The notes: a model not told the origin generated them from the sequence alone. Positions 14,870-26,796 are shown, numbered from the stretch's first letter. The stretch: DNA of 64,000 bases from Mycobacterium sp. 852002-50816_SCH5313054-b (GCF_001667185.1 NZ_LZIC01000047.1:39782-103781); one strand, 5' to 3'. Program-made: numbers and translations.

Positions 14870-16444
14870 TTATGTGTCGCGGTAGACGCGGCTTTTTGCG
14901 CCGCGGGTCCACAGCACGCCGCCGCCGGGGGCGGCGCCCCGCGCGGTCAGCTCGCGCTTGAGGATCTTGTTGGTCGCCGTCGTCGGCAGCCGATCGGTGA
15001 GCCAGACGTAGCGGGGCCACGCCTTGGGCGACAGGTCGGGCTGGGCGGCGAGGAACTGGCCAAACTCCTCGGGCGTCAGCCGCGCGTTGTCGGCGAGCAC
15101 CATCGCCGCCATCACCTGGTCGCCGACGTGTTCGTCGGGCACCGCGTACACCGCGACGTGGCTGACCGGGGCCAACCGCTGCAGAATCCGCTCGATGGGC
15201 GCCGTGGTCATGTTCTCGCCGTCGACGCGCAGCCAGTCGCCGCTGCGCCCGGCGAAGTAGATCCACCCGTCGGCGTCGCGGTAGGCCAGGTCGCCGGACC
15301 AGAACATGCCATGTCGAAGGCGCTCGTCGGTGGCTTGGGGGTCGTTGTAGTAGCCGGAGAACAGACCCGCGCCGGTGGTGTTGACCAGCTCCCCTATCGC
15401 CTCGTCGGCGTTGGTCAGGGCCCCGTCCCCGTCGAAGGCGGCGGGCGGGCACTCGGCCAATGTGTCCGGGTTGTAGATGGCCACCCCGGGGAAGCCGCGG
15501 CCCAGCGACCCGGGCGGGCAGCCGTCCTCGCGGGTGATGACGATCGCGGCCTCGGTGGACCCGAAGCCGTCCCACACCGTGCAGTCGAACCGCCGGCTGA
15601 ACTCGGCGATGTCGCGATCGCTCGCCTCGTTGCCGACGGCGACCCGCAGCGGATTGTCGCGGTCGTCGGCCCGCTCCGGCGTGGCCAGCACGAAGGCCAG
15701 CGGTTTGCCGACGTAGTTCATGAAGGTCGCGCCGTAGTGGCGCAGGTCGGGCAGCAGCCCGGACGCCGAGAACGTCGCGGGGACCATCGCCGCGCCGGCG
15801 CCCACCCCCACGCTCCAACCGGCGAAGAGGGCGTTGGCGTGGAACAGGGGCATCGACAGGTAGCAGACGTCGGAGGCGTCGAGACCGAACCGCGCGATCA
15901 ACGTGGCGCCGGCGAACAGCACGGTGAGGTGGGTGACCTGCACCGCCTTGGGCTCGCCGCTGGTGCCCGAGGTGAACATCATCATGAACGTGTCGGTGGG
16001 GGCGACCTCGCGATGCGGGGCCAGCGGCCCGGCGCGCTCCAGCAGGGCCGCCCAGGACCCGCCGGACACGTCGAACACCTGCACACCAGGCAGGTCCTGG
16101 CCGTCGAGCAGCGCTTTGTGCCCCGGATCGATCAACAGGATCTGGCAATGGGCGTGCAGGATGTCCCTGGCCAGCGCGGCGCCGCGGCGGGTGTCGTTGA
16201 CGCCGCACAGCACGTAGCCGCCGAGCGCGGCCGACGCCATGGCGGTCAGCATCTCGGGGGTGTTGCCCAGCAGGGCGCCGACGTGCAGCGGACGGTCCGG
16301 GTCGGCGGCCCGGATGACGGCGGCCGCGGTGGTGGCGGCGTCGGCCAGGTACTCACGCCAGGTCCAGACCCGGTCGCCGTACTTCAGCGCCGGCGTGTCC
16401 TGGTCTACGCGCTCACGAAGCAGTTGCTGCAGCGTGTCCGCCAC
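14870..16444 (-). CDS. Fatty-acyl-CoA synthetase (FadD17/FadD1-like)
   Basis: 524 aa adenylate-forming enzyme that activates a carboxylic acid to acyl-CoA through acyl-AMP. The P-loop is TSGTSGEPK at residues 158-166; GFGSTEA is the A5 motif, YFAGRSGDWLRVDGEN the hinge region (A8), and TNKILKREL near the C-terminus contains the catalytic Lys. The N-terminal pattern (HVGALLGNTPEM, GVNDTRRG) resembles FadD17-type proteins. M. tuberculosis has no gene here between rho and rpmE as far as I recall, so this is an insertion into the backbone. Substrate unknown; medium or steroid-derived acids are possible. Confidence 0.88.
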   Translation of the reverse strand: MADTLQQLLRERVDQDTPALKYGDRVWTWREYLADAATTAAAVIRAADPDRPLHVGALLGNTPEMLTAMASAALGGYVLCGVNDTRRGAALARDILHAHCQILLIDPGHKALLDGQDLPGVQVFDVSGGSWAALLERAGPLAPHREVAPTDTFMMMFTSGTSGEPKAVQVTHLTVLFAGATLIARFGLDASDVCYLSMPLFHANALFAGWSVGVGAGAAMVPATFSASGLLPDLRHYGATFMNYVGKPLAFVLATPERADDRDNPLRVAVGNEASDRDIAEFSRRFDCTVWDGFGSTEAAIVITREDGCPPGSLGRGFPGVAIYNPDTLAECPPAAFDGDGALTNADEAIGELVNTTGAGLFSGYYNDPQATDERLRHGMFWSGDLAYRDADGWIYFAGRSGDWLRVDGENMTTAPIERILQRLAPVSHVAVYAVPDEHVGDQVMAAMVLADNARLTPEEFGQFLAAQPDLSPKAWPRYVWLTDRLPTTATNKILKRELTARGAAPGGGVLWTRGAKSRVYRDT

Positions 16445-16455
16445 AGCTTGCGAGG

Positions 16456-18294
16456 CTAGTCGTTGTCCATCGACCCCGGGGTCGTCTTGGACACCTGCAC
16501 CAGGAACTCGTAGTTCGTCTTCGTCTTGCGCAGCTGCGACATCAGCAGGTCGATGGCCTGGTGCGGGTCCAGACCCGACAGCACGCGACGCAGCTTGTGC
16601 ACGATGCCGAACTCGTCGGGCGACAGCAGCAGCTCGTCCTTGCGGGTGCCGGAGGGGTTCACGTCGACCGCCGGGAAGACCCGCCGTTCGGAGATCTTGC
16701 GGTCCAGCTTGAGCTCGGCGTTACCGGTGCCCTTGAACTCCTCGAAGATGACCGTGTCACCGGTGGACCCGGTCTCGACCATCGCGGTGGCGATGATGGT
16801 CAGCGACCCGCCTTCCTCGATGTTGCGGGCGGCGCCCAGGAAGCGCTTGGGCGGATACAGCGCGGTGGAGTCGACACCGCCGGACAGGATCCGGCCCGAT
16901 GCGGGCGACGCGTTGTTGTACGCGCGGCCCAGGCGGGTGATCGAGTCCAGCAGGACCACGACGTCCTTGCCCTGCTCGACGAGGCGCTTGGCCCGCTCGA
17001 TCGCAAGCTCTGCTGCCTGGGTGTGATCGGACGGCGGCCGGTCGAAGGTCGAGGCGATGACCTCGCCCTTGACCGAGCGCGTCATGTCGGTGACCTCCTC
17101 GGGCCGCTCGTCGACGAGGACGACCATGAGGTGGCATTCCGGGTTGTTCTTGGCGATCGCGTTGGCGATGTCCTGCAGGATCGTCGTCTTACCGGCCTTG
17201 GGGGGCGAGACGATCAGCGCGCGCTGACCCTTGCCGATCGGCATGATCAGGTCGATGACCCGGGTGGTCAGCCGGTCGGGGGTGGTTTCCAGGCGAAGCC
17301 GCTGATTGGGGTACAACGGCGTCAGCTTGTTGAAATCTGGCCGCTTCTTGGCGTCCTCGACGGAGCCCCCGTTGACGCTGTCCAGGCGCACCAGCGGGTT
17401 GAACTTCTGCCGCTGGTTGGGTTGCTCGCCGTCCCGGGGCACCCGCACCGCGCCGGTCACCGCGTCGCCGCGGCGCAGGCCGTTCTTGCGCACCATGTTC
17501 ATCGAGACGTACACGTCGTGCGGGCCGGCCAGGTAGCCGGAGGTGCGCACGAAGGCGTAATTGTCGAGAACGTCAAGGATTCCGGCGACCGGCTGGACGA
17601 CGTCGTCTTCGCGCAGTTCGGCGTCGGGGCCATCGCCCGAGCGCTCGCCGCGCCGCCTGCGGTCGCGGTCGCGGAATCGGCGTCCCCGCCGGCCCTGGCG
17701 GCCCTCGCCGTCGTCGTCCTGTTGGTTCGAGGCACCGCGTGACTGCTGGCCGCCCGAACCCTGGTCGCCGCCGGAGTCTTGGCCCCGGTCGTCGGTTTTG
17801 GTGTCCCGTTGGCCCCCTTGGCGTTTCTCCGCGTCGGGATTGCCTCCGCCCTTCCGGGTGCCGGAGTCCTCGCGGTCCTGCTCCTCGTGCGTGCGACCGG
17901 GCGATCCCGTGTCGCGGTTGGCGTTGCGCCGTTCCCGGCGCGGCGCCTCGGTGGAGCCGTTGTTTTCCGCTGGGGCCGCGGGCGCGTCGGCCGGCGCTTC
18001 GGCGGTGTCGGTCTTGTCGGATTTGCCGCCGTCCGCCGGGGCGGCCGGGGCCGAAGTCCCATTGGCCTGCCCCCTGATTTCCTTGATCGCGGCGATGAGT
18101 TCGTTCTTGCGCATCCCCGACGTCCCCTTGACGCCGACCTGGTTAGCCAGCGCCCGCAGCTCGGGCAGCACCATGGCGGACAGGGAGCCGGTCGAGGCGG
18201 TGGTTTTGACATCGGGACTGTCTGTGGTCACGGCGTCCGGCACCGGATTGCTACCGGTGCTTTCGCCCGCCGTGAAGAGGTCCGTATCAGTCAC
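16456..18294 (-). CDS. rho: Transcription termination factor Rho
   Basis: 612 aa hexameric RNA helicase that ends transcription. Residues 36-75 form the N-terminal helical domain (SAMVLPELRALANQVGVKGTSGMRKNELIAAI). Residues about 78-230 are a low-complexity insert rich in Gly, Asn, Gln, Asp and Arg, ending in an Arg-rich patch. The OSB RNA-binding domain follows (DVVQPVAGILDVLDNYAFVR), then Walker A PPKAGKT near 364-370 and the Q/R loops. The start is GTG 18294, preceded by AGAAAGG; upstream in-frame codons have no homology. The large insert is typical of actinobacterial Rho. Confidence 0.98.
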   Translation of the reverse strand: MTDTDLFTAGESTGSNPVPDAVTTDSPDVKTTASTGSLSAMVLPELRALANQVGVKGTSGMRKNELIAAIKEIRGQANGTSAPAAPADGGKSDKTDTAEAPADAPAAPAENNGSTEAPRRERRNANRDTGSPGRTHEEQDREDSGTRKGGGNPDAEKRQGGQRDTKTDDRGQDSGGDQGSGGQQSRGASNQQDDDGEGRQGRRGRRFRDRDRRRRGERSGDGPDAELREDDVVQPVAGILDVLDNYAFVRTSGYLAGPHDVYVSMNMVRKNGLRRGDAVTGAVRVPRDGEQPNQRQKFNPLVRLDSVNGGSVEDAKKRPDFNKLTPLYPNQRLRLETTPDRLTTRVIDLIMPIGKGQRALIVSPPKAGKTTILQDIANAIAKNNPECHLMVVLVDERPEEVTDMTRSVKGEVIASTFDRPPSDHTQAAELAIERAKRLVEQGKDVVVLLDSITRLGRAYNNASPASGRILSGGVDSTALYPPKRFLGAARNIEEGGSLTIIATAMVETGSTGDTVIFEEFKGTGNAELKLDRKISERRVFPAVDVNPSGTRKDELLLSPDEFGIVHKLRRVLSGLDPHQAIDLLMSQLRKTKTNYEFLVQVSKTTPGSMDND

Positions 18295-18561
18295 GGATTT
18301 CCTTTCTTCCCCCGCTGATCTGGTCATACGGGGGGTCGTTGCATTCAGCCAAATTGCCGAGTGCGCCCAATCATCGACTCTGCGACGGTGATCGCCCGGG
18401 ATCATCGGAGAAGACGGCGAACCTCGTTTACGAGAAGAATTGGTGTTGTCCTAGCGGCAAGGCAGTATGTGTGCAGATGCAGATGCTGCGATTGCTGGAC
18501 GGCTCCGAGGATAACCTGCATCCCTGCCGGAAGCAAGCAAACCCTCCGGCCACGCTGTGGA

Positions 18562-19512
<951 letters not shown>

Positions 19513-20595
19513 TTACGCGAGACCCAATCGCTCGACGACGAGCACCGGGTCCACCGGCAACGCGGACACGGTCGGCATGTCCTTCAGCGCGGTGTCGGGA
19601 TCCTTGAGGCCGTTGCCGGTCACCGTGCACACCACCGACGACCCGCGCACCACCCAGCCGTCGTCGACGGCCTTGAGCAGCCCCGCGATGCTGGCCGCGG
19701 ATGCGGGCTCGACGAAGACGCCCTCGGAGGCGGCCACCAGGTGGTACGCCGCCAGGATCTCCTCGTCGGTGACGGCCAGGAAGCGCCCGTCGGACTGCTG
19801 CTGGGCGGCGACGGCGGCCGTCCATGACGCCGGGGCGCCGATGCGGATCGCGGTCGCGATGGTCTCCGGGTGGCTGACCGGTTTGCCGAGCACCAGGGGG
19901 GCCGCGCCGGCGGCCTGGGCCCCGAGCATCCGGGGCAGCTTGTCGATGATGCCTTCCTGGTGGTACTCGGTGTAGCCCTTCCAGTACGCGGTGATGTTGC
20001 CGGCGTTGCCGACCGGAAGGGCGTGCACGTCCGGCGCGGCGCCCAGCGCGTCGACGATCTCGAACGCGGCGGTCTTCTGCCCCTCGATGCGCACCGGGTT
20101 GACCGAGTTCACCAGCGAGATGGTCGGGAAGTCGGCGGCCATCTTGCGGGCCAATTCCAGGCAGTCGTCGAAGTTGCCGTCGATCTGGATGATCTTGGCG
20201 CCGTGCATCACCGCCTGTGCCAGCTTGCCCATCGCGATCTTGCCCTGCGGGATCAGCACCGCGCAGGTGATCCCGGCGCGCGCCGCGTATGCGGCGGCCG
20301 AGGCCGAGGTGTTGCCGGTGGAGGCGCACAGCACGGCCTGCTGGCCGCGGGCCAGGGCGTCGGTGACGGCCATCGTCATGCCCCGGTCCTTGAACGAGCC
20401 GGTCGGGTTGAGGCCCTCGACCTTGAGATGGACGGTGCAGCCGGTCCTTTCGGAGAGCCGGGTCGCGGCGATCAGCGGGGTACCGCCCTCGAGCAGGGTG
20501 ACCGGGGTCCAGTCGTCGCCGACCGGCAACCGGTCGCGGTACGCCGCGATCACTCCCGGCCAGGGTTGATGGGTGGCCGTCCGGGCAGCGCTCAC
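19513..20595 (-). CDS. thrC: Threonine synthase
   Basis: 360 aa PLP enzyme converting O-phosphohomoserine to threonine. The PLP Lys is in [15 protein letters not shown] (about residue 65), with [15 protein letters not shown] binding the phosphate and [15 protein letters not shown] the cofactor. The reading frame continues far upstream, but the GTG at 20595 overlaps the thrA stop by 4 bp and gives [19 protein letters not shown] at the N-terminus, as in other mycobacteria. Confidence 0.97.
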   Translation of the reverse strand: MSAARTATHQPWPGVIAAYRDRLPVGDDWTPVTLLEGGTPLIAATRLSERTGCTVHLKVEGLNPTGSFKDRGMTMAVTDALARGQQAVLCASTGNTSASAAAYAARAGITCAVLIPQGKIAMGKLAQAVMHGAKIIQIDGNFDDCLELARKMAADFPTISLVNSVNPVRIEGQKTAAFEIVDALGAAPDVHALPVGNAGNITAYWKGYTEYHQEGIIDKLPRMLGAQAAGAAPLVLGKPVSHPETIATAIRIGAPASWTAAVAAQQQSDGRFLAVTDEEILAAYHLVAASEGVFVEPASAASIAGLLKAVDDGWVVRGSSVVCTVTGNGLKDPDTALKDMPTVSALPVDPVLVVERLGLA

Positions 20596-21917
20596 AGGCC
20601 GTTTCCTTCCAATCGCAGCACGCTTGTCACGCTCTGCACGACATCCAAATCGGCCAGCGCATGGACGGTTTCGGAAAGCGCGGCGTCGGTGGCGGTGTGG
20701 GTGACCACCACGACCCGGGCCCCCACCCGTCGGCCGTCCTCGTCCACCATGCCTTCCTGGCGAACCTCGGCGATGCTCACCGCGCGCTTGGCGAATTCCG
20801 CCGCCACGGCGGACAACACGCCCGGCTCGTCGGCGACGTTCATGCTGACGTAGTAGCGGGTGGAGATGAGACCCATTGGGGCGATGGGGAGTTGGGCGTA
20901 CCTCGACTCCTTGGGGCCGCGGCTGCCCAGCACCCGGTTGCGCGCGGCCATCACCAGGTCGCCGGTGACCGCCGAGGCGGTGGGCGCGCCGCCCGCCCCC
21001 TGGCCGTAGAACATCAGCCGTCCCGAGGCCGCGGCCTCCACCACCACCGCGTTGAACGCGCCGTTGACCGTGGCGAGCGGATGCGACAGCGGCACCAGCG
21101 CGGGATAGACGCGCGCCGAAACCCGTTGCTGGCCATCGTCGCCGGTGATCCGCTCGCAGATGGACAGCAGCTTGATGGTGCACCCGAGGGCGCGCGCGGA
21201 CGCGAAGTCGGCCGGGGTGATCTTGGTGATGCCCTCGCGATAGACGTCGTCGGCGTGCACCCGGGTGTGAAAGGCGATGGACGCCAAAATCGCGGCCTTG
21301 GCGGCGGCGTCGTAGCCTTCGACGTCGGCGGTGGGATCGGCCTCGGCGTAGCCCAGCGCGCCGGCGTCGGCCAGGGCGCTGTCGTAGTCCGTGCCGGTGC
21401 TGTCCATCGCGGACAGGATGTAGTTGGTGGTGCCGTTGACGATGCCGGCCACCCGCAGCACCGTGTCGCCGGCCAGCGACTGGGTGAGCGGGCGGATGAC
21501 CGGAATCGCACCCGCGACCGCAGCCTCGAAATACAGGTCGACGTGGGCGTTTTCGGCCGCCTGCGCCAGCTCCCCGGTGGAGGTGGACAGCAGCGCCTTG
21601 TTGGCGGTGACGACGGACTTGCCGTGCTCCAGCGCGGACAGGATCGCCTTGCGCGCCGGCTCCACCGGTCCCATCACCTCGACGACGATGTCGACGTCCT
21701 CGCGGCAGACCAGCTCTTCGATGTTGTTGGTCAGCAGGCCGATCGGAACGCCGCGGTCGGCCGCGACGCGCCGCACCCCGATCCCGCGCAGCACCAGCGG
21801 CGCGCCGACGCGGGCGGCCAGGTCCTCGGCGCTGTCCTCGATGATGCGGACGACCTCGCTGCCGACGTTGCCCAACCCGAGTACCGCTACGCCGACGGCC
21901 TTTTCGTCACCGGGCAC
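20592..21917 (-). CDS. thrA: Homoserine dehydrogenase
   Basis: 441 aa. Reduces aspartate semialdehyde to homoserine at the branch between lysine and threonine/methionine. An N-terminal Rossmann motif ([17 protein letters not shown]), the catalytic region with [11 protein letters not shown] and [14 protein letters not shown], and a C-terminal ACT domain ([22 protein letters not shown]) expected to mediate threonine feedback. Start GTG 21917, 3 bp after lysA. Confidence 0.97.
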   Translation of the reverse strand: MPGDEKAVGVAVLGLGNVGSEVVRIIEDSAEDLAARVGAPLVLRGIGVRRVAADRGVPIGLLTNNIEELVCREDVDIVVEVMGPVEPARKAILSALEHGKSVVTANKALLSTSTGELAQAAENAHVDLYFEAAVAGAIPVIRPLTQSLAGDTVLRVAGIVNGTTNYILSAMDSTGTDYDSALADAGALGYAEADPTADVEGYDAAAKAAILASIAFHTRVHADDVYREGITKITPADFASARALGCTIKLLSICERITGDDGQQRVSARVYPALVPLSHPLATVNGAFNAVVVEAAASGRLMFYGQGAGGAPTASAVTGDLVMAARNRVLGSRGPKESRYAQLPIAPMGLISTRYYVSMNVADEPGVLSAVAAEFAKRAVSIAEVRQEGMVDEDGRRVGARVVVVTHTATDAALSETVHALADLDVVQSVTSVLRLEGNGL

Positions 21918-21920
21918 GGG

Positions 21921-23339
21921 TCACCTCACTTCCAGACTCAGCAGGTCGTCGACCGTTTCCCGGCGCAGGATCAGCCGTGCGCGCCCCCCGCGCACGGCCA
22001 CCACGGCGGGGCGGCCGATCATGTTGTAACGGCTCGACAGCGAATAGCAGTAGGCGCCGGTGGCGGCGACCCCGAGCAGGTCGCCCGGCTGCAGGTCGCC
22101 CGGAACCCAGGTGTCGCGAACGACGATATCGCCCGTCTCGCAGTGCTTCCCGACGATACGGGCTAGCTCCGCCGGTGCGTCGCTGGTGCGCGAGACCAGC
22201 CGCGCGTCGTACTGCGCGTCGTAGAGCGCAGTGCGGATGTTGTCGCTCATGCCGCCATCGACGCTGACGTAACGCCGGTGCGCCGTGGCGCTCACGTCCA
22301 CGTCCTTGACGGTGCCGACCTCGTACAGCGTGATGGTGCCGGGCCCGGCGATCGCGCGCCCCGGCTCGACGACGAGTGTCGGGGTGGGCAGTCCGACGGC
22401 CGCCGACTCGTTGCGCACGATGGCGCTCAGCTTGGCCGCCAGTTCGGCCATCGGCGGCGGGTCGTCGGGCGCCAGGTACGAGATGCCAAAGCCGCCACCG
22501 AGATCGACCGTCGAGAGCTGGGCCGTCTTGTCGACGCCGAATTCCGCGACGATGTCGTGCAGCAGGCCGATGACGCGGTGCGCGGCCAGCTCGAAGCCGT
22601 CGACGTCGAAGATCTGCGAGCCGATGTGGCTGTGCAACCCGACCAGCCGCAGGTGATCGGTGTCGAACACCCGGCGCACCGCCGCCATTGCCGCGCCGCT
22701 GGCCACCGACAGCCCGAACTTCTGGTCCTCGTGCGCGGTGGAGATGAACTCGTGGGTGTGCGCCTCGACCCCGACGGTGAGCCGCACGAGCACGTCCTGA
22801 ACGATGCCCGCCTCCCCCGCGATCGCGTCGAGGCGTTCGATCTCGATCATTGAGTCCAGCACGATGTGGCCGACCCCGGCCTTGACGGCGGCGGTCAGCT
22901 CCGCGACGGATTTGTTGTTGCCGTGGAAGATCATCCGCTCCGGCGGGAAGTCGGCGTGCAGCGCGACGGCCAGTTCCCCGCCGGTCGATACGTCGAGCGA
23001 GAGGCCCTCCTCGTTGATCCAGCGCGCTACCTCGGTGCACAGGAACACCTTGGCGGCGTAGTGCACGTTGTGGCCGCCGCCGAAGGCCGCTGCCAGGTCG
23101 GCGCAGCGGGAGCGGAAGTCGTCCTCGTCGATGACGAACAGCGGGGTCCCGTACTCCTGGGCGAGCTGCGTCACGGGTACGCCGCCGATGACCGCGGCTC
23201 CGTCTTCGTCGCGAGTTGTGCTGCGCGGCCACACGTTCGGCGCCAGCCGCAGCAGCTCCTCGGGGGATTGCGGGCGGGGCGGGCTCTCGGCGTGACGCGC
23301 CTCGTCGGCGTGCCGGGGACCGGCGGGATGGACGTTCAC
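21921..23339 (-). CDS. lysA: Diaminopimelate decarboxylase
   Basis: 472 aa fold-type III PLP enzyme making lysine from meso-DAP. The PLP Lys is in HYAAKVFLC (about residue 93); GGGFGISY is the phosphate loop, and the C-terminal CETGD and [11 protein letters not shown] segments form the active site. The GTG at 23339 overlaps the argS stop by 4 bp (GTGA). This gives about 25 residues more than the M. tuberculosis protein, a Pro/His-rich leader; an internal start near [10 protein letters not shown] is possible. Confidence 0.96.
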   Translation of the reverse strand: MNVHPAGPRHADEARHAESPPRPQSPEELLRLAPNVWPRSTTRDEDGAAVIGGVPVTQLAQEYGTPLFVIDEDDFRSRCADLAAAFGGGHNVHYAAKVFLCTEVARWINEEGLSLDVSTGGELAVALHADFPPERMIFHGNNKSVAELTAAVKAGVGHIVLDSMIEIERLDAIAGEAGIVQDVLVRLTVGVEAHTHEFISTAHEDQKFGLSVASGAAMAAVRRVFDTDHLRLVGLHSHIGSQIFDVDGFELAAHRVIGLLHDIVAEFGVDKTAQLSTVDLGGGFGISYLAPDDPPPMAELAAKLSAIVRNESAAVGLPTPTLVVEPGRAIAGPGTITLYEVGTVKDVDVSATAHRRYVSVDGGMSDNIRTALYDAQYDARLVSRTSDAPAELARIVGKHCETGDIVVRDTWVPGDLQPGDLLGVAATGAYCYSLSSRYNMIGRPAVVAVRGGRARLILRRETVDDLLSLEVR

Positions 23340-24988
23340 ATTCGCTCCGGGGCGCTGACGCCGAGGATCGTCAGCCCGTTGGCGATGACCTGGCGGGCGG
23401 CCTGGCATAGCGCCAGGCGCGCGGTGTGCAGGTCGGTGGGCTGCTCGTCGCCCTGCGGCAGCACCCGGCACGAGTCGTAGAACCGGTGGTAGTCGCCGGC
23501 GAGGTCTTCGAGGTAGCGGGATATCCGGTGCGGTTCCCTCAGCGCGGCAGCGGTTTTCAGCACCCGCGGGAATTCGCCGATCGAGCGCAGCAGTGTGCCC
23601 TCCTTGTCGTGGGTGAGCAGCTCGAGGTGGGCGGTGTCGGGAACCAGGCCGAGCTCGGCGGCGTTGCGGGCCAGCGCCGACAGCCGGGCGTGCGCGTACT
23701 GCACGTAATAGACCGGGTTTTCGTTGGACGCCGAGGACCATAGCGCCAGGTCGATGTCGATGGCGGTGTCCACCGACGAGCGGATCAGGCTGTAGCGCGC
23801 CGCGTCGACGCCGATCGCCTCGACCAGGTCGTCGAGGGTCAGCACGGTCCCGGCCCGCTTGCTCATCCGGACCGGCTGGCCGTCGCGGACGAGGTTGACC
23901 AGCTGACCGATGAGCACCTCGACGGTGGCCGGGTCCTCGCCGAACGCGGCGGCCACGGCCTTGAGCCGGGCGATGTAGCCGTGGTGGTCGGCGCCGAGCA
24001 TGTAGATGCACAGGTCGAAGCCGCGCTGCCGCTTGTCCAGGTAGTAGGCGATGTCGGCGGCGATGTAGGCCGGCTTGCCGTCGCTCTTGATCACGACGCG
24101 GTCCTTGTCGTCGCCAAAAGCGCTGGTGCGCAACCAGGTTGCGCCGTCCTTTTCGTAGACGTTGCCGGTCTCGCGCAGCCTGGCGATGGCCTGGTCGACG
24201 CGGCCGCTGGTGTGCATCGAGTCTTCGTGGGTGTAGACGTCGAAGTCGGTGCCGAACTCGTGCAGCGACTCCTTGATGTGGGTGAACATCAGGTCGACGC
24301 CGATTTGCCGGAAGGTCTCGTGCATCTCGGCGTCCGGCAGGCTCAGCGCGTCGGGCGCCTTCTGCAGGATCTGCGCGGCGATGTCGTTGATGTAGGCGCC
24401 GGCGTAGCCGTCGGCGGGTGTCGGTTCGCCCTTGGCCGCGGCGATCAGCGAGCTGGCGAACCGGTCGATCTGGGCGCCGTGGTCGTTGAAGTAGTACTCG
24501 CGCACCACGTCGGCGCCCTGGGTGGCCAGCAACCGGCCCAGCGCGTCGCCGACCGCGGCCCAGCGGGTGCCGCCGATGTGGATCGGACCCGTCGGGTTGG
24601 CCGAGACGAATTCCAGGTTGATCTTCTGCCCGGCCAGCTCGTCCGAGAAGCCGAACGTGTCACCGGCGTCGAGGACGTCGTTGACGATCTTGGCCTGCGC
24701 CGACGCCTGGAGGCGCATGTTGATGAAGCCCGGCCCGGCCACCTCGGCCTCGGCGATGCCGTCGGCTTGTGACAGCTTTTCGGCCAGCCAACCGGCCAGC
24801 TCGCGCGGGTTGGCGCCCACCTTCTTGCCCAGCTGCAGCGCCAGGTTGCTGGCGTAGTCGCCGTGCTCGGGGTTGCGTGGCCGCTCCACCGTGACCGTCG
24901 CCGGCAACGCGGCAGCGTCCAGCCCGCGCTCGGCAAGCACCGCGGCAGCGGTGGCTTTGAGCAGCTCAGCCAGGTCAGCGGGGGTCAC
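23336..24988 (-). CDS. argS: Arginyl-tRNA synthetase
   Basis: 550 aa class I synthetase. The HIGH-type motif is [18 protein letters not shown] (about residue 128) and the KMSKS-type loop reads [13 protein letters not shown]. The N-terminal Arg-S domain ([20 protein letters not shown]) recognises the tRNA elbow; the C-terminal anticodon-binding domain ends [20 protein letters not shown] tRNA-Arg(CCG) gene lies 2.9 kb away, a neighbourhood shared with M. tuberculosis argV. Coupled to lysA by a 4-bp overlap. Confidence 0.98.
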   Translation of the reverse strand: MTPADLAELLKATAAAVLAERGLDAAALPATVTVERPRNPEHGDYASNLALQLGKKVGANPRELAGWLAEKLSQADGIAEAEVAGPGFINMRLQASAQAKIVNDVLDAGDTFGFSDELAGQKINLEFVSANPTGPIHIGGTRWAAVGDALGRLLATQGADVVREYYFNDHGAQIDRFASSLIAAAKGEPTPADGYAGAYINDIAAQILQKAPDALSLPDAEMHETFRQIGVDLMFTHIKESLHEFGTDFDVYTHEDSMHTSGRVDQAIARLRETGNVYEKDGATWLRTSAFGDDKDRVVIKSDGKPAYIAADIAYYLDKRQRGFDLCIYMLGADHHGYIARLKAVAAAFGEDPATVEVLIGQLVNLVRDGQPVRMSKRAGTVLTLDDLVEAIGVDAARYSLIRSSVDTAIDIDLALWSSASNENPVYYVQYAHARLSALARNAAELGLVPDTAHLELLTHDKEGTLLRSIGEFPRVLKTAAALREPHRISRYLEDLAGDYHRFYDSCRVLPQGDEQPTDLHTARLALCQAARQVIANGLTILGVSAPERM

Positions 24989-25102
24989 GAGCGTCCATCC
25001 TATTGGCTCAGGTCCCCCCGGCCCGAATCTATTGCAGCTGGCAGCGCGACCGTAGGGCGAGCTCAGCTCGTTCAGGGCCGGGCTACCCAGCCTGCGGGGC
25101 CG

Positions 25103-26245
25103 CTATCGGCTGGCGCGAGCAGCCTCGATGGGAACGATGCCCACCAGCCGGTCGCCGCGGACAACGTGGTAGGCGTCATACCGATCGACGGTGGGGTCGC
25201 AGTGCGGGGTGGCGAATTCCACCCGTTCCCCGAGGGTGACGGGTGGGCCGGCGGGCCGGGTGAGCGCACCGTGCTCGTCGCCGAAAAACATGTACGTCGA
25301 GGCGCCGAACCGTCCGCCGGCCGGGCGCGGCATGGGGCCGTCCGTCGCGAAAGCCTTGAGACCGGCGTCGACGGTGACGATCCCGTCGGCGTTGGCGCTC
25401 ACCACCTGGCTCGAAACCCGCAAGCTGGTTTCGAAGGCCCCATCGGCGTCGTCACCCAGTGCGTCGCAGTACTGGGCGTCCATGAACACATACGAGCCCG
25501 GCTGCAGTTCGTTGAGGACGCCCGAGTCCAGATCGGCCGCGACGGTTCCGGTGCCGCCGCCAGTGATGATGCCGACCCGGTGACCGGCGGTTCGAATCGC
25601 GTCGAGCACGCGCGAAAGCCGCTCCATGCCGACACGGACGGCTTCACAACGCTTGCGGAAGCCGGCGATGTGCTGCCAGTGACCGCCGTAGCCCTGAACG
25701 CCGGCCAGCGTCAGCCCCTTGCACCGGTGGACGTGCTCGGCCAACGCCACCGCTTGTTCCGGGCCGGAAACGCCCGTGCGGCCGAGCCCGACGTCGACGT
25801 CGATGAGGACATTGACGTGGATGCCGCGGCGGCACGCTTCCCCGCTCAGCGCGGTCACCGGATCGGGATGATCCACCACACATGTAAATCCGGTGTCGAT
25901 CGCCGCGACGTCGCACAGCCGCGTCGGCATCGCCGGATCGGCGACCGGCGACGTCAGGAGAATGCCGCCCGCGCCGGCCGCCGAAAGCGCCTCGGCCTCA
26001 CCGATTTTGGCGCAGCAGATCCCTACGGCGCCGGCCGCGATCTGCTTTCTGGCGATCCAGGCGCATTTGTGCGTCTTGGCGTGCGGACGCAGCGCGACCT
26101 GGTCACGCGTCCGCTCGGCCATTCGGCGGATGTTGGCGTCCAGCGCCGCCTCGTCCAGGATCAGTGCCGGCGTCGGCAGGCGGAAACGTGAGTTCGGCTC
26201 GCCAATCATGGCTTGCGCCAACGCTTCCGCGGGACGCGTCGTCAT
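25103..26245 (-). CDS. D-threonine aldolase / D-serine dehydratase-like PLP enzyme
   Basis: 380 aa fold-type III (alanine racemase N-terminal) enzyme. The PLP Lys is in LRPHAKTHKCAWIA (about residue 56), the phosphate loop is IITGGGTGT, and the C-terminal TPHCDPTVDRYDAYHVVRGD carries the His/Asp pair that binds a divalent metal in D-threonine aldolase and DSD1-type D-serine dehydratase. The expected reaction is cleavage or deamination of a D-hydroxy amino acid; which one cannot be told. The reading frame is open much further upstream, but ATG 26245 overlaps the tautomerase stop by 4 bp and gives family length. Confidence 0.87.
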   Translation of the reverse strand: MTTRPAEALAQAMIGEPNSRFRLPTPALILDEAALDANIRRMAERTRDQVALRPHAKTHKCAWIARKQIAAGAVGICCAKIGEAEALSAAGAGGILLTSPVADPAMPTRLCDVAAIDTGFTCVVDHPDPVTALSGEACRRGIHVNVLIDVDVGLGRTGVSGPEQAVALAEHVHRCKGLTLAGVQGYGGHWQHIAGFRKRCEAVRVGMERLSRVLDAIRTAGHRVGIITGGGTGTVAADLDSGVLNELQPGSYVFMDAQYCDALGDDADGAFETSLRVSSQVVSANADGIVTVDAGLKAFATDGPMPRPAGGRFGASTYMFFGDEHGALTRPAGPPVTLGERVEFATPHCDPTVDRYDAYHVVRGDRLVGIVPIEAARASR

Positions 26246-26697
26246 CCGGGCGCGACGGAGGTCAGGTGCTCGAATCCCGCAATCGGCGCGATGTCCGGCA
26301 GCCGGCGGATCGCTCCGTTCTGCGCCCACTGGCCCTCGGGCACTTCGTGGATGACACACGACGTGACGACCATCCTGTCGCCGTTGGCGCCGGCCGCCGC
26401 CGCGGCGACCCGCTGGAGCTCGCCGGCGAATTGCGCCTTGCGGGCACCGTCGAGGACCCCGGCGCTGACCTGCCAATCGATGAAGACGCCGGCGACCGCG
26501 GCGTCCGCCGAGACGCCGGCGGAGTAAAAACACCCGGGCGAGAGCTCGTGCAGCAGGACCAGGGCCCGCATCCGGTGCTGAGGCTGGTCGGGCACCGATT
26601 CGGCACGGCACGCCGCCTCGGTGAGACCCGTGACCAGGCGCTGCTTGCCGGTCTCGTCGAAGGCGCCGGGCGTCAGGGTTACGTGCATCAACGGCAT
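26242..26697 (-). CDS. Tautomerase-superfamily protein
   Basis: 151 aa. The protein starts MPLMHVTLTPGAFDETGKQRLVTGLTEA: a Pro after the initiator Met, then a beta strand and helix, as in 4-oxalocrotonate tautomerase and MIF-like proteins where Pro1 is the catalytic base. A second copy of the fold follows (FIDWQVSAGVLDGARKAQFAGEL). It is coupled to the D-amino-acid enzyme by a 4-bp overlap and could tautomerise an enamine or 2-oxo product of that enzyme; this link is inference. Confidence 0.72.
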   Translation of the reverse strand: MPLMHVTLTPGAFDETGKQRLVTGLTEAACRAESVPDQPQHRMRALVLLHELSPGCFYSAGVSADAAVAGVFIDWQVSAGVLDGARKAQFAGELQRVAAAAAGANGDRMVVTSCVIHEVPEGQWAQNGAIRRLPDIAPIAGFEHLTSVAPG

Positions 26698-26762
26698 GAC
26701 ATCTACCTTTCGCGGGGATCTTGCTCTCGTAATCTCCTCCAGCGGCGCCGCACAATCCAGTG

Positions 26763-26784
26763 GCAAGGCAGACAACTTTCTTGC
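26763..26784. promoter_or_regulatory. Possible operator between divergent tautomerase and GlxA/AraC genes
   Basis: GCAAG and CTTGC form an inverted repeat with a 12-bp spacer in the 99-bp divergent intergenic region, ending 12 bp before the regulator start. The arms are short, so this is only a candidate site for the adjacent AraC-type regulator. Confidence 0.3.
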
Positions 26785-26796
26785 ATAATTCGCCAT

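Noticed and set aside
14801..16459. 552-codon frame opposite the acyl-CoA synthetase
   Set aside because: Antisense shadow; low-complexity translation.
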